The notes under the pieces were generated by a model. It was not told where the DNA came from. It worked only from the letters and a program-made list of their open reading frames with translations, and did not search any database. A stretch of DNA of 44,111 nt from Sulfurospirillum sp964441765. Its GTDB lineage: Bacteria > Campylobacterota > Campylobacteria > Campylobacterales > Sulfurospirillaceae. The translations under genes were made by a program, and so were the position numbers. Of this stretch, positions 1-8,514 are shown piece by piece; within the stretch, counting starts at the first letter, position 1; each line of letters starts with the position of its first letter. Location: contig CAYTVI010000007.1 of assembly GCA_964441765.1 (NCBI GenBank), forward strand, positions 1-44,111, written 5' to 3'.

Positions 1-107
1 GCTTCTAAAATAAACTCTAAATCTTCTTTAGGAATTTTTTTATCGGTAAATAATTTTGTTGCATGACGAAAATTCATCATCTCTAAAAATAGTGTTTTCT
101 TATCCAT
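1..107 (-). CDS. nitroreductase-family protein, N-terminal fragment
   Basis: Reading leftwards from an ATG at 105-107 gives 35 codons with no stop before the window edge. The peptide has the pattern FRHATKLFTDKKI followed by PKEDLEFILEA, which resembles the N-terminus of FMN-dependent NAD(P)H nitroreductases (the conserved 'R.A.K.F' start and the first helix that follows). A good ribosome binding site (AGGAG, complement of 112-118) precedes the start. The active-site core lies outside the window, so family assignment rests on the N-terminus alone. The gene is divergent from the glutathione peroxidase gene. Confidence 0.6.
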   Translation of the reverse strand, partial: MDKKTLFLEMMNFRHATKLFTDKKIPKEDLEFILE

Positions 108-229
108 TTTTGACTCCTGAAAATATTTGAAAAATTATAATACAAAATTTATCCGTTTTATCTTACCCTTTACATGTAATGATATTTTTAAGTGACATAT
201 CAGCACGATGAATGAACACGAAATAGTGC

Positions 230-235
230 TACAAT
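230..235 (+). promoter_or_regulatory. probable -10 box of the GPx-pdxH operon
   Basis: TACAAT about 20 bases before the first possible start at 254. Epsilonproteobacterial sigma70 promoters often show only a clear -10, which is what is seen here. It lies in the divergent gap that also holds a one-mismatch copy of TTTACATGTAAA (169-180). Confidence 0.4.
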
Positions 236-310
236 TTCATAAAAGGATACCAAATGAAAACATTCATACTCTTGTGTATGCTATTTTTAGGACTTTTTGG
301 AGGAGATAAA

Positions 311-787
311 ATGTCACTGTATGATTTTGAGCTTATAACCATTGACAAAGAAAAAACAACCCTTGCCCCCTATAAAGGTAAAGTACTGCTTATCGTCAAT
401 GTGGCGAGCAAATGTGGTTTTACGTACCAATACGAAGGCTTAGAAAAACTCTATAAAACCTACAAAGATAAGGGATTGGTCGTTCTTGGCTTCCCATCCA
501 ACCAATTTTCAAACCAAGAACCAGGCAATGAAGAAGAGATAAAAAATTTCTGCTCCCTCACGTACGATGTCACGTTTCCGATGTTTGCCAAAATCGATGT
601 TAATGGCGAACATGCACATCCACTCTACACCTATCTTAAAAATGAAAAATCAGGTTTTTTAGGCTCAGAGAGCATCAAATGGAATTTTACAAAATTTTTA
701 GTCGATAAAGAAGGAAAAGTCATCGAACGCTTCGCTCCAACAACTAGCCCTGAAAGCCTTGAAGAAATTATCAAAGGCTTGTTATGA
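311..787 (+). CDS. glutathione peroxidase-family thiol peroxidase
   Basis: A 158-residue GPx-type peroxidase that reduces H2O2 or organic hydroperoxides; bacterial members usually draw electrons from thioredoxin. The peroxidatic cysteine is Cys35 in NVASKCGFT, the glutamine partner is in GFPSNQFSNQEPG, and the tryptophan partner is in IKWNFTKF. A second cysteine in NFCSLTYDVTFPMF could act as resolving cysteine. I chose ATG 311 because GGAGGAG lies just upstream and the protein then starts where the family usually does. An in-frame ATG at 254 would add 19 hydrophobic residues resembling a signal or membrane anchor, also with a possible RBS (AAGGA), so a periplasmic form cannot be excluded. 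Its stop overlaps the pdxH start by four bases (ATGA). Confidence 0.85.
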   Translation: MSLYDFELITIDKEKTTLAPYKGKVLLIVNVASKCGFTYQYEGLEKLYKTYKDKGLVVLGFPSNQFSNQEPGNEEEIKNFCSLTYDVTFPMFAKIDVNGEHAHPLYTYLKNEKSGFLGSESIKWNFTKFLVDKEGKVIERFAPTTSPESLEEIIKGLL

Positions 788-1422
788 ATATCATTGAACT
801 AAGACGCGAATACTCAGAACATCCTTTGCATAAAGAAGATTTAGACACGAACCCTTTTAAACAATTTGAACGATGGTTTAACGATGCGATTGATGCACAT
901 ATCATCGAAGCTAATGCCATGAGTTTAGCCACTGTTGATGCGTCAGCTCGTCCTTCTATTCGTACCGTATTGCTCAAACTTTTTGATGAAAAAGGATTTG
1001 TCTTTTTTTCCAATTATCAAAGTCAAAAGGCTAAAGATATCGCCCAAAATCCTCACGTTGCGTTGCATTTTGCATGGCTGGATTTACAACGACAACTGCG
1101 TATCGAAGGTGAAGTGGAAAAAGTCAGTACCGCCGAATCCCTTACCTATTTTCTCTCTCGCCCTCGTGGCTCACAACTAGGTGCTTGGGCTTCCAATCAA
1201 AGCGAAATCGTCAGCTCACGAAGTTTGCTTGAGTCGAAATTTTTTGAACTCAAACAAAAATTTGCCAAAGGCGTTGTTCCCTTGCCCGATTTTTGGGGTG
1301 GATACCGCGTCAAACCACGACGTTTTGAATTTTGGCAAGGAGGACGTGATAGATTGCACGACCGTTTTGCGTATGAGAAAGATGCTGAAAATGGATGGAG
1401 TATTAGCCGTTTAGCACCCTAA
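784..1422 (+). CDS. pdxH: pyridoxamine 5'-phosphate oxidase
   Basis: FMN-dependent oxidase converting pyridoxine or pyridoxamine 5'-phosphate to PLP in the cytoplasm, the last step of vitamin B6 synthesis and salvage. At 212 residues it has the usual length. Family marks are the N-terminal LRREYSEHPLHKEDLDTNPF, the FMN-binding RTVLLKLFDEKGFVFFSNY block, the SRPRGSQLGAWAS segment and the C-terminal WGGYRVKPRRFEFWQGG...RLHDRF signature, with a final SRLAP. It is translationally coupled to the peroxidase gene by a four-base overlap. Confidence 0.95.
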   Translation: MNIIELRREYSEHPLHKEDLDTNPFKQFERWFNDAIDAHIIEANAMSLATVDASARPSIRTVLLKLFDEKGFVFFSNYQSQKAKDIAQNPHVALHFAWLDLQRQLRIEGEVEKVSTAESLTYFLSRPRGSQLGAWASNQSEIVSSRSLLESKFFELKQKFAKGVVPLPDFWGGYRVKPRRFEFWQGGRDRLHDRFAYEKDAENGWSISRLAP

Positions 1423-1447
1423 TATTTCATTTTGCAATATTTTAATC

Positions 1448-1459
1448 TTTACATGTAAA
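1448..1459. repeat. TTTACATGTAAA palindrome (intergenic)
   Basis: Perfect copy in the 56-base gap between pdxH and the radical-SAM gene. Confidence 0.9.
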
Positions 1460-1478
1460 AATTTTGTAGCATACGACT

Positions 1479-2729
1479 ATGAAATTTTCTACACAAGATA
1501 AAATAGCTATATTAGCCGAAAGTGCCAAATTTGACGTCTCATGTTCTTCCTCAGGAAGCGAGCACAACTACAAAACGGGAGAGCTAGGCAACACGCACAA
1601 AAGCGGTATTTGCCACACCTTTACCAGTGATGGTCGTTGTGTATCGCTTCTTAAAGTCTTACTTTCCAACATCTGTATTTATGATTGTGCGTATTGTATT
1701 AACCGTACGAGCAATGACATCAGGCGTACTGCATTTACCCCAAGAGAGCTTGCCGATTTAACTATCAATTTTTACAAACGCAACTACATCGAAGGACTTT
1801 TTTTAAGTTCGGGTATCATCAAAAACGAAGACCATACGATGGAGCTTCTGCTTCAAACTTTGCGTATTTTGCGTCATGAGTACCGTTTCAATGGCTACAT
1901 TCACGTCAAGCTCATCCCAGGAAGTTCCAAAACGTTGATTCACGAAGCCACACTTTTAGCCAATCGTGTCAGCTCCAACATCGAACTACCCAGTTCCAAA
2001 AGTCTGGCTCTCTTAGCCCCTCAAAAAAGTAAAGAGACCTTACTTTCACCTCTCAAACATGCCAGAGATATTACCTTAGAGCGTCACCAAAAACCTATNN
2101 NNNNNNNNNNNNNNNNNNNNNNGAGCACACAGATGATTATTGGAGCAACGGGTGAGAGTGATTTTGAAATCCTCAAACTCTCTTCATCTTTGTATCAAAA
2201 AGCCCTGCTCAAACGGGTTTATTACTCGGCGTACATTCCTGTAAATGAGCATAAACACCTCCCCTCACCTTTACATGTAAAACCTCCTCTTGCACGTGAA
2301 CATCGACTGTATCAAGCGGATTGGTTGTTGCGCTTTTATGGTTTTTCCTACGATGAGATTGTGGACGTTAATGCAAATTTAGACATCCAATTTGACCCAA
2401 AAACCCACTGGGCGCTGCGCCATTTGGAGCATTTTCCTATTGATATCAACAAAGCACCCCTTCATATCCTTATTCGCATTCCCGGTATTGGCATCAGAGG
2501 GGCGCAAAAAATCCTTCAAGCTAGACGCTTTAAAAGCCTCACATTTGAAGATTTAAAGCAACTCAAGATTCCTCTCAAACGGGCACGCTACTTTATCGTT
2601 GCAGGAAAAAGTTACCAAAAAGAGGTACCTTTGTATGAAGATAGATTAAAAATCGCTCTGATTAACCATGGGCATAACATCATTCAGCCTTCTTTATTAG
2701 ACCTGTCCATATATACAGGAGAATTGTGA
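1479..2729 (+). CDS. putative DNA modification/repair radical-SAM protein
   Basis: A 416-residue radical-SAM protein with the 4Fe-4S cysteines C66, C70 and C73 in CIYDCAYC (CX3CX2C). The C-terminus holds a helix-hairpin-helix segment (HILIRIPGIGIRGAQKIL), which argues for contact with DNA. I recognise this as the family described as a 'putative DNA modification/repair radical SAM protein', commonly linked or fused to a uracil-DNA-glycosylase-type protein; the chemistry is not known to me. The next gene, overlapping by four bases, is its usual partner. A run of 24 N (2099-2122) falls inside the gene; its length keeps the frame, so the gene is probably intact. It contains a perfect TTTACATGTAAA. 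Confidence 0.85.
   Translation: MKFSTQDKIAILAESAKFDVSCSSSGSEHNYKTGELGNTHKSGICHTFTSDGRCVSLLKVLLSNICIYDCAYCINRTSNDIRRTAFTPRELADLTINFYKRNYIEGLFLSSGIIKNEDHTMELLLQTLRILRHEYRFNGYIHVKLIPGSSKTLIHEATLLANRVSSNIELPSSKSLALLAPQKSKETLLSPLKHARDITLERHQKPXXXXXXXXXSTQMIIGATGESDFEILKLSSSLYQKALLKRVYYSAYIPVNEHKHLPSPLHVKPPLAREHRLYQADWLLRFYGFSYDEIVDVNANLDIQFDPKTHWALRHLEHFPIDINKAPLHILIRIPGIGIRGAQKILQARRFKSLTFEDLKQLKIPLKRARYFIVAGKSYQKEVPLYEDRLKIALINHGHNIIQPSLLDLSIYTGEL
2099..2122. other. run of 24 N inside the radical-SAM gene
   Basis: Unresolved bases interrupting a coding region. The length is a multiple of three and both sides read in the same frame. Confidence 0.99.
2270..2281. repeat. TTTACATGTAAA palindrome (coding)
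   Basis: Perfect copy inside the radical-SAM gene, read TTA CAT GTA AAA and giving Leu-His-Val-Lys. Confidence 0.9.
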
Positions 2730-3460
2730 TGAAAGTCTTTTACGATGGGAGTTTTGAAGGCTTTTTAACCTTAGTTTATGACGTCTATTATGAGGCATTA
2801 AACCCCTCTTCGATTATCAAGAGTGAACCAAAAGAGCTTTTGTTTGAGCCTTTGCATCGTATTTTTACCGATGAAACCAAAGCACACAAAGTGCATTTTG
2901 CTCTTAAAAAAAAATTTTCAAAAGAGAACTATCAGCGCATTTTTCACACCTTTTTATGCGATAGCGTCTCTTTTGAGATGGAACTTTTATCCTTTATCGT
3001 TTTAGGATTTAAAGAACAAAAAGCACTTGAAAATATTACCATTCCAGCCGTTTTTAAACTCCAAAGCATGCAGAATGAACTCTTGCGACTGACACATAAA
3101 ATGTACGGATTTACACGCTTTGAAGAGCTTAATGATGGCACACTCTATGCCAAGATAGAGACAAAATTCAATATTTTGCCTTTTTTAGGCGAGCATTTTT
3201 GCAAACGTCTTGGAAACCATGCGTTTATCATTCACGATATCAAACGCTCTTTAGCGTTTATCAAAGATGAAACATCGATGCACATCAAAGAAGTTGCTTC
3301 CTTTGAAACCCCACTTCTTTCTCAAAATGAAACGCAGGTGAGGGAACTCTGGAAAACATTTTTTACACACGTTTCCATTGAAAACAGACGCAATGAAAAA
3401 CTCCAAAAAAGCCTCGTACCACTTTTGTATCGCACCTATATGAGCGAGTTTTTAGCCTAA
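2726..3460 (+). CDS. radical-SAM-linked DNA metabolism protein (TIGR03915/DUF4130 type)
   Basis: A 244-residue protein starting MKVFYDGSFEGFLTLVYD, the hallmark start of the conserved partner of the radical-SAM DNA-repair protein. In other genomes the C-terminus can be fused to uracil-DNA glycosylase; here there is no such extension. The motif LRLTHKMYGFTRFEEL and an extended H-F-..RLGNHAFIIHDIKR segment follow the family layout. The four-base overlap with the upstream gene supports a two-protein complex. I infer a role in DNA repair from family context only. Confidence 0.8.
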   Translation: MMKVFYDGSFEGFLTLVYDVYYEALNPSSIIKSEPKELLFEPLHRIFTDETKAHKVHFALKKKFSKENYQRIFHTFLCDSVSFEMELLSFIVLGFKEQKALENITIPAVFKLQSMQNELLRLTHKMYGFTRFEELNDGTLYAKIETKFNILPFLGEHFCKRLGNHAFIIHDIKRSLAFIKDETSMHIKEVASFETPLLSQNETQVRELWKTFFTHVSIENRRNEKLQKSLVPLLYRTYMSEFLA

Positions 3461-3466
3461 TTTGAC

Positions 3467-3472
3467 TATAAT
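3467..3472 (+). promoter_or_regulatory. -10 box for the ABC-F gene
   Basis: A consensus TATAAT in the 36-base gap, 24 bases before the start codon at 3497. No clear -35 is seen. Confidence 0.5.
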
Positions 3473-3496
3473 CCATCTTTTTGATACGAGGATTAT

Positions 3497-5329
3497 ATGA
3501 TACAAATTACCAATCTTTCCAAAGCGTACGGCGGACATGTTTTATTTGAAAATATCTCTTTTTCATTAAATAAAGGCTATAAAGTAGGCTTTGTTGGACG
3601 CAATGGCTCAGGCAAATCAACTCTTTTTAAACTCCTCTTAGGTGAAGAAGAGCACGATTCGGGTGATATTTTGATTCCTAAAAACTACTATCTGGGTGCA
3701 CTCAAGCAACATATTCATTTTACTCATCCAAGTGTACGAGAAGAGTGTGCATCGGTCTTAAGCGGTGATGAAGCGTACGATACTTACAAAGTCGAAAAGA
3801 TGCTTTTTGGCTTAGGCTTTAGTCATGAAGATTTGGACAAAGATCCTCTGAGTTTTTCAGGTGGGTATCAAATCCGCATTAACCTTGTCAAACTCCTTGC
3901 CACCAATCCAAGTATGCTGCTTTTGGATGAGCCAACCAACTATCTTGACATCGTCTCCATGCGCTGGCTTGCCTCTTTTTTGAAAAGTTTTGAAGGTGAA
4001 GTCATCCTTATCACGCATGACCGTGATTTTATGGACGCTGTTACCACGCATACGATGGGACTCAATCGTAAAAGCTTGATGATGGTTCAGGGAAATTCAC
4101 ACAAATTTTACGCCAAGCTTGCCGAAGATGATGAACGCTACCTTAAAACCAAAGCCAATTTAGATAAAAAGCGTGCCGAACTTGAGGACTTTATCACCCG
4201 TCAAAAAGCACGTGCCTCAAAGGCGGTGATGGCACAAAGTAAAGCCAAGCAGTTAGAGAAGATGGGAGAAATGGAGGAGTTAGAAGCCGAATCCACCCTA
4301 GAATTTGATTTCAATATGAAAAAAACACCTGCAAAAATCATGCTTGAAGCTAAAGAATTGGCATTTGGCTATGAGTCATCCAAACCTCTTTTCCAAAACC
4401 TAAGCTTCACCCTTCACAAAGGTCAATGTTTAGCCATCATCGGAAAAAATGGCAAAGGTAAATCCACGCTTCTAAACACCATCGCAGGAGAGCTTACACA
4501 ACAACAAGGCACACTTTCAATGCATCCTGAGACGACACTTGCGCATTTTGGACAAACCAATATTAACCGCCTCAATCTCAAACAAAGCATCATGGATGAA
4601 ATTTACGACGTAGACCCACTTTTAGGCATTACCCGTGTGCGAGGCATTTGTGGAGCGATGATGTTTAGCGGTGAGAGTGCGAAAAAAGAGATCTCCGTAC
4701 TCTCTGGAGGTGAACGAAGTCGTGTGATGCTGGGTAAAATCATCGCCACTCCTGCCAATCTTTTGCTCCTAGATGAGCCAACCAACCACCTTGATATGTA
4801 CTCCATCGAAGCCTTGTGTGACGCCATCAAGCGTTTTGAAGGCTCTGTCATCTTGGTCACGCACTCGGAGATGTTACTGCGCTCTCTTGCGACAACACTG
4901 ATTATTTTTCATAAAGACCGAGCCGAATTTTTCCAAGGTACATATGATGAGTTTTTAGAAAAAATCGGTTGGGAAGAAGAGTTAGAAAATACCCCTAAAA
5001 AAATTGTTGCAACCGATTATAACGCTTCAAAAAAAGAGCGTACGGCACTGATTCAAGAACGAAGTGCAAAGCTTTCCCCTTTGAAAAAAAACATCGATGC
5101 CTGCGAAGTGAACATTATGCGCTTAGAAGAACACATAAAAGCTAAAAATGAAGCGCTCATTGTGCATTCTAATGAAGGTAATGTGGGTGAACTTGCGCGC
5201 ATTTCTAAAGAGCTCCTCGTTGATGAAAAAGAGCTAGAAGGGCTATATGAGCGTTTTGAAACACTTCATAACGAACACGATACCCTCTTTGAAATGTATG
5301 AAAGCAAATTGAAAAACATCCAAAATTAG
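3497..5329 (+). CDS. ABC-F family ATP-binding protein
   Basis: A 610-residue protein with two ABC ATPase domains and no membrane segments, the ABC-F layout. Domain 1 has Walker A GRNGSGKST (residues 34-42), signature SFSGGYQIR and Walker B MLLLDEPTNYLD. Domain 2 has Walker A GKNGKGKST, signature LSGGERSRVML and LLLLDEPTNHLD. A charged linker with a KKRAELEDF...KAKQLEKM coiled coil separates them, and a C-terminal coiled coil follows (about 530-605), as in Uup or YheS. Members act on the ribosome as translation factors or antibiotic-resistance proteins, and Uup has also been linked to DNA. The gene appears to be transcribed alone. Confidence 0.9.
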   Translation: MIQITNLSKAYGGHVLFENISFSLNKGYKVGFVGRNGSGKSTLFKLLLGEEEHDSGDILIPKNYYLGALKQHIHFTHPSVREECASVLSGDEAYDTYKVEKMLFGLGFSHEDLDKDPLSFSGGYQIRINLVKLLATNPSMLLLDEPTNYLDIVSMRWLASFLKSFEGEVILITHDRDFMDAVTTHTMGLNRKSLMMVQGNSHKFYAKLAEDDERYLKTKANLDKKRAELEDFITRQKARASKAVMAQSKAKQLEKMGEMEELEAESTLEFDFNMKKTPAKIMLEAKELAFGYESSKPLFQNLSFTLHKGQCLAIIGKNGKGKSTLLNTIAGELTQQQGTLSMHPETTLAHFGQTNINRLNLKQSIMDEIYDVDPLLGITRVRGICGAMMFSGESAKKEISVLSGGERSRVMLGKIIATPANLLLLDEPTNHLDMYSIEALCDAIKRFEGSVILVTHSEMLLRSLATTLIIFHKDRAEFFQGTYDEFLEKIGWEEELENTPKKIVATDYNASKKERTALIQERSAKLSPLKKNIDACEVNIMRLEEHIKAKNEALIVHSNEGNVGELARISKELLVDEKELEGLYERFETLHNEHDTLFEMYESKLKNIQN

Positions 5330-5361
5330 TGTAAAATGACAAAAAAGCCAAGAGGTGTGTG

Positions 5362-5664
5362 ATGAGTGATTTAAAAGAAAAATTGATAGAAAGTGGCTGT
5401 TCAAGTGAGTTTATCCTTGATGCCTTGCGTTATGAAAAACTTTACAACGGCGATATCGATGATTTTATTGATACGGTTGAAGATATTTTGATGAATGACG
5501 AAGAGTTTGAAGAGAGTTTAGAAGACGAAGATGATTTTGATGAAGACGAAGTTGACCCGATTTATCAAAGCGACTACAACTACGATGGCAATGAAGATAA
5601 TATCTACTTTGAAGATGAAGATGGAGAAGAACCTCTTGAAGAAGATGAAGAGGATGACTACTAA
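5362..5664 (+). CDS. hyperacidic small protein, unknown function
   Basis: A 100-residue protein of which I count 44 Asp or Glu and only four Lys or Arg. The first 45 residues look like a helical domain (LKEKLIESGCSSEFILDALRY), while the rest is an acidic, Tyr- and Asn-rich tail likely to be disordered. ATG 5362 was chosen because AGAGG sits six bases upstream; a GTG three bases earlier is the alternative. No family is recognised. Acidic proteins of this kind can be nucleic-acid mimics, chaperone-like or metal-binding, but nothing seen here decides that. It ends four bases before the tail end of the convergent hydrolase gene. Confidence 0.7.
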   Translation: MSDLKEKLIESGCSSEFILDALRYEKLYNGDIDDFIDTVEDILMNDEEFEESLEDEDDFDEDEVDPIYQSDYNYDGNEDNIYFEDEDGEEPLEEDEEDDY

Positions 5665-6401
5665 ATCTCGACACTAAATCCTTGCGTAATGTAGGGATAT
5701 TTAAGCCTTATTTTCTTTACATGTAAAGGAAGTAAGGTCTTACAACTCGCATGAATCAAATACCCATTTTTTACTTCTAGTTGTTCGATATATGCTCCAG
5801 CACTCTCCCAATTGAGATGTTTTTTAGAGGCATATTCAGGCGTATAACACGCATCAATAAAAAGATGCTCGATGCTTTTGCTTCGTAAAAAAGCCAGTGA
5901 GCCTTCTGGTATCGAAGCACAATCGGTCAAATAAGCCACCGAGCTTTTACATGTAAAGAGCACATATCCGTTTGTGGGCTTTGAATGTTCCAGTGGCACA
6001 GCGATGATTTCAACACCCTCAATAAAGACTTTTTCAAAAGGCTTAAGCACCTTATACTCGATGCTATCTTTATGCACAAACAAATCCCCAAAGCCTTGCG
6101 TATCTTCAGGAATATAGCAGATGATGGGTGTTGGTGACTTGCGCAGGCGAATCAGTCCTAAACAATGGTCTGCATGAAAATGCGTCAGAAAGATAGCACG
6201 AATGGGTGTGGTATTGAATTTCTCACTTAAAAAATCATACCCTGCATCAAACAAAATGACACTGCCATCGCCCAGTGTAAGGTAAGCTGATGTGGAGCGA
6301 TTGTGTGTGTTTTGTGCACGTGCCTCTTCGCATACCTCGCAGTAACAGCCTAAAAGAGGAATACCTCCTGTATCGGAGGTTCCTAAAAATTCAAATTTCA
6401 T
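5661..6401 (-). CDS. PhnP-like metallo-beta-lactamase-fold phosphodiesterase
   Basis: A 246-residue metal-dependent hydrolase. The catalytic metal motif is H74-F-H76-A-D78-H79, with further ligands expected at the His of PLEHSKPTNG and the Asp of YLTDCAS. Cys19, Cys21 and Cys24, plus a C-terminal His (YLIHAS), match the extra structural zinc site of PhnP, the 5-phospho-alpha-D-ribosyl 1,2-cyclic phosphate phosphodiesterase. No phosphonate genes lie nearby, so the substrate here may be another cyclic phosphodiester. It overlaps the upstream chemoreceptor gene by four bases. Two perfect TTTACATGTAAA copies lie within the gene. Confidence 0.8.
   Translation of the reverse strand: MKFEFLGTSDTGGIPLLGCYCEVCEEARAQNTHNRSTSAYLTLGDGSVILFDAGYDFLSEKFNTTPIRAIFLTHFHADHCLGLIRLRKSPTPIICYIPEDTQGFGDLFVHKDSIEYKVLKPFEKVFIEGVEIIAVPLEHSKPTNGYVLFTCKSSVAYLTDCASIPEGSLAFLRSKSIEHLFIDACYTPEYASKKHLNWESAGAYIEQLEVKNGYLIHASCKTLLPLHVKKIRLKYPYITQGFSVEI
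5716..5727. repeat. TTTACATGTAAA palindrome (coding)
   Basis: Perfect copy in the PhnP-like gene, encoding Leu-His-Val-Lys. Confidence 0.9.
5946..5957. repeat. TTTACATGTAAA palindrome (coding)
   Basis: Second perfect copy in the same gene, here in the other permitted frame as TTT ACA TGT AAA, encoding Phe-Thr-Cys-Lys. Confidence 0.9.
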
Positions 6402-7498
6402 TGATGATTTTTTTTCTCGCTGAGCATTTGATTGAGCAGTTCAAACAGCTTTACAGAAGCATCTTCAGCTGTTTTAAAATAGTTAAGAACGACATTAATG
6501 TCGTTGGTACAGGTACCTTCTTTGACACAATGAATCGCTTTATTGACCGATTCGTGAACCACTTTGTGTGGCTCTTCGAGTCCTTTAAAGCCATTGGTGT
6601 TTTGGAAATTTTCTTTACCAATACCCGCAACCCATTTCCCTAAACGACAACTGTAGTGATCACTTAGTTCTTTATGCTCTTTATCAAAAATGGAGCCATA
6701 TCCGCTTGTTTTGAAAAACATATGGTCTAATTTTGCTAATGCTACAAAAATAGCATAGGTGATACTTGAAGAATCTGTTTTGATCTCTAAAGTAGCATCT
6801 TGAAGCGCTTTAAATTGTTCTTTAAAATTTTCAATATGCTGATTTGATTGAGTAGATACATATTCAATTGCTTCACTTTGTTTAAACATCGAGTTGGCGT
6901 TTTGCTTTAACACGTTGATGTTCATCTCCACTTCTGAAGTTGCTTTTTGCGTACGCTCAGCAAGCTTTCTCACTTCATCGGCCACAACCGCAAATCCACG
7001 CCCATGCTCACCCGCGCGCGCAGCTTCAATCGCAGCATTAAGCGCTAAAAGATTGGTTTGGTCTGAGATATCTTTAATCAAGCTAATCACGCTCGAAATT
7101 TCATCCACACTGTGATGTAAATTTTCAGCCAATTGGCGTGACTCACTCGAAGATTCGGTAATGCGTGAGAGGGAATCGACCAGTTCATTAGAAACCGTAT
7201 TGAGCGTTGCAATCGAAGAAACAGTTGCTTCACTGATTTGGGCAATCTCTTTGGAGGCTTCTAAGTTATACTCAATATCTTTTTGAATCTCAGAAATCCC
7301 TTTTTTACAGCCACTTAGCATCGAATTGGTCAATTCTGTTTTTAGGCGATTTTCATTGAAGGTTCTTTGAACATCAGCCTCTTTTTCACTAAGTCTTTCT
7401 ATCTCTTGTTTGAGTCGAGCAATCTCGTCTTTCAATGACGCATTTTCACGATACAAATGTGCATTTGTCTCTTCTAAAGCCCTATTTTTCCCAAACAT
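6398..7498 (-). CDS. soluble chemoreceptor with C-terminal CZB zinc-binding domain
   Basis: A 366-residue cytoplasmic methyl-accepting chemotaxis protein without membrane segments. A coiled coil fills residues 1-50, the signalling hairpin lies around 110-230 (QTNLLALNAAIEAARAGEHG, then RGFAVVADEVRKLAERT), and a CZB domain around 255-330 shows the zinc ligands as LDHMFFK, SCRLGKWV and PHKVVHE. The layout matches TlpD of Helicobacter, whose CZB domain is implicated in sensing hypochlorite or oxidative stress; that function is an inference here. The gene heads a two-gene unit with the PhnP-like protein. The promoter region is lost in the 100-N gap. Confidence 0.9.
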   Translation of the reverse strand: MFGKNRALEETNAHLYRENASLKDEIARLKQEIERLSEKEADVQRTFNENRLKTELTNSMLSGCKKGISEIQKDIEYNLEASKEIAQISEATVSSIATLNTVSNELVDSLSRITESSSESRQLAENLHHSVDEISSVISLIKDISDQTNLLALNAAIEAARAGEHGRGFAVVADEVRKLAERTQKATSEVEMNINVLKQNANSMFKQSEAIEYVSTQSNQHIENFKEQFKALQDATLEIKTDSSSITYAIFVALAKLDHMFFKTSGYGSIFDKEHKELSDHYSCRLGKWVAGIGKENFQNTNGFKGLEEPHKVVHESVNKAIHCVKEGTCTNDINVVLNYFKTAEDASVKLFELLNQMLSEKKNHQ

Positions 7499-7528
7499 AT
7501 ATAACTTCCTCTTGATAATTTTATAAAC

Positions 7529-7628
7529 NNNNNNNNNNNNNNNNNNNNNNNNNNNNNNNNNNNNNNNNNNNNNNNNNNNNNNNNNNNNNNNNNNNNNNNN
7601 NNNNNNNNNNNNNNNNNNNNNNNNNNNN
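7529..7628. other. 100-N assembly gap
   Basis: Exactly 100 N, the usual placeholder for a scaffold join, so the true distance between the chemoreceptor and zupT is unknown and a gene could be missing. Confidence 0.99.
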
Positions 7629-7640
7629 TTTACATGTAAA
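7629..7640. repeat. TTTACATGTAAA palindrome (intergenic)
   Basis: Perfect copy directly abutting the assembly gap, just downstream of zupT. A frequently repeated sequence at a contig end fits a repeat-driven assembly break, although 12 bp alone would not cause one. Confidence 0.9.
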
Positions 7641-7653
7641 AGAGTTTATGCTT

Positions 7654-8499
7654 CTATATGAGTTTAAAGGCAACAAGACTAATAGCCATCACCATCATCC
7701 CCAATGCAATTCCTAAAATAGTCGTATGAGCGTTACCATAAATGCGAGATGAAGGCAAAAGTTCATCAAAGGAGATGTAAATCATAATACCTGCGACAAA
7801 ACCAAAGGTAACACCAAGTGTGAATTCTCCCATCAAAGGTAAAAGAATAAAAAATCCAACCACCGCACCAATAGGCTCAGCTAAACCTGAGATAAACGCA
7901 TACCAAAAAGCACTTTTGCGCTCACCCGTCGCATGGTAAATCGGCAAAGAAACCGCCATACCCTCAGGGATGTTGTGTATAGCAATCGCTAAGGCGATGG
8001 TGATACCAATGCTCATATCGTCCAGTGCCGCAACAAATGTCGCAAAACCTTCTGGAAAGTTGTGGATACCAATGGCAAGTGCTGTAAAAATACCTGTTCG
8101 TTTTAAAGCAGAATTTTTAAGAAGGGAATGTTGATTGTCCTCTTTTAGAACACTCAACTGTTTATCGCTTTTGGGTTCATGGGGATTGACATCTTCAGGC
8201 ACAAAACGGTCAATCAATGCACTTAAACCGATACCTCCAAAAAAACATAGTAGTGCTAAAGATTCTCCTAAGATAGGGTTTTGATAGATAGCGGTAAAAG
8301 AGTTTTTTGATTTTGCTAAAATTTCAACAAAAGAGACATAGACCATCACACCCGCTGAAAAACCAAGACCGATGGAAAGAAAAGTATGGCTTTTTGATTT
8401 GGAAAAAAATGCTAAAAGCGCTCCGATTCCTGTACTAAGCCCTGCAAAAACGGTGAGTAAGAAAGCAGGTATAAACTGTCCTAAGGTGACATCTATCAT
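7654..8499 (-). CDS. zupT: ZIP-family divalent metal transporter
   Basis: A 281-residue inner-membrane protein with about eight hydrophobic segments and a charged, His-containing loop around residues 100-130. The two ZIP metal-site helices are plain: HNFPEGFATF and HNIPEGMAVSLPI. ZupT-type proteins import zinc and, more broadly, iron, manganese and cobalt. It lies 15 bases downstream of the ferritin-like gene on the same strand, suggesting co-transcription of metal uptake with metal storage. Confidence 0.92.
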   Translation of the reverse strand: MIDVTLGQFIPAFLLTVFAGLSTGIGALLAFFSKSKSHTFLSIGLGFSAGVMVYVSFVEILAKSKNSFTAIYQNPILGESLALLCFFGGIGLSALIDRFVPEDVNPHEPKSDKQLSVLKEDNQHSLLKNSALKRTGIFTALAIGIHNFPEGFATFVAALDDMSIGITIALAIAIHNIPEGMAVSLPIYHATGERKSAFWYAFISGLAEPIGAVVGFFILLPLMGEFTLGVTFGFVAGIMIYISFDELLPSSRIYGNAHTTILGIALGMMVMAISLVAFKLI

Positions 8500-8514
8500 A
8501 CCTGCTCCTTTATT

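Noticed and set aside
771..1013. Open frame on the minus strand inside pdxH
   Set aside because: Overlaps a clear PdxH gene throughout; no RBS and no family resemblance.
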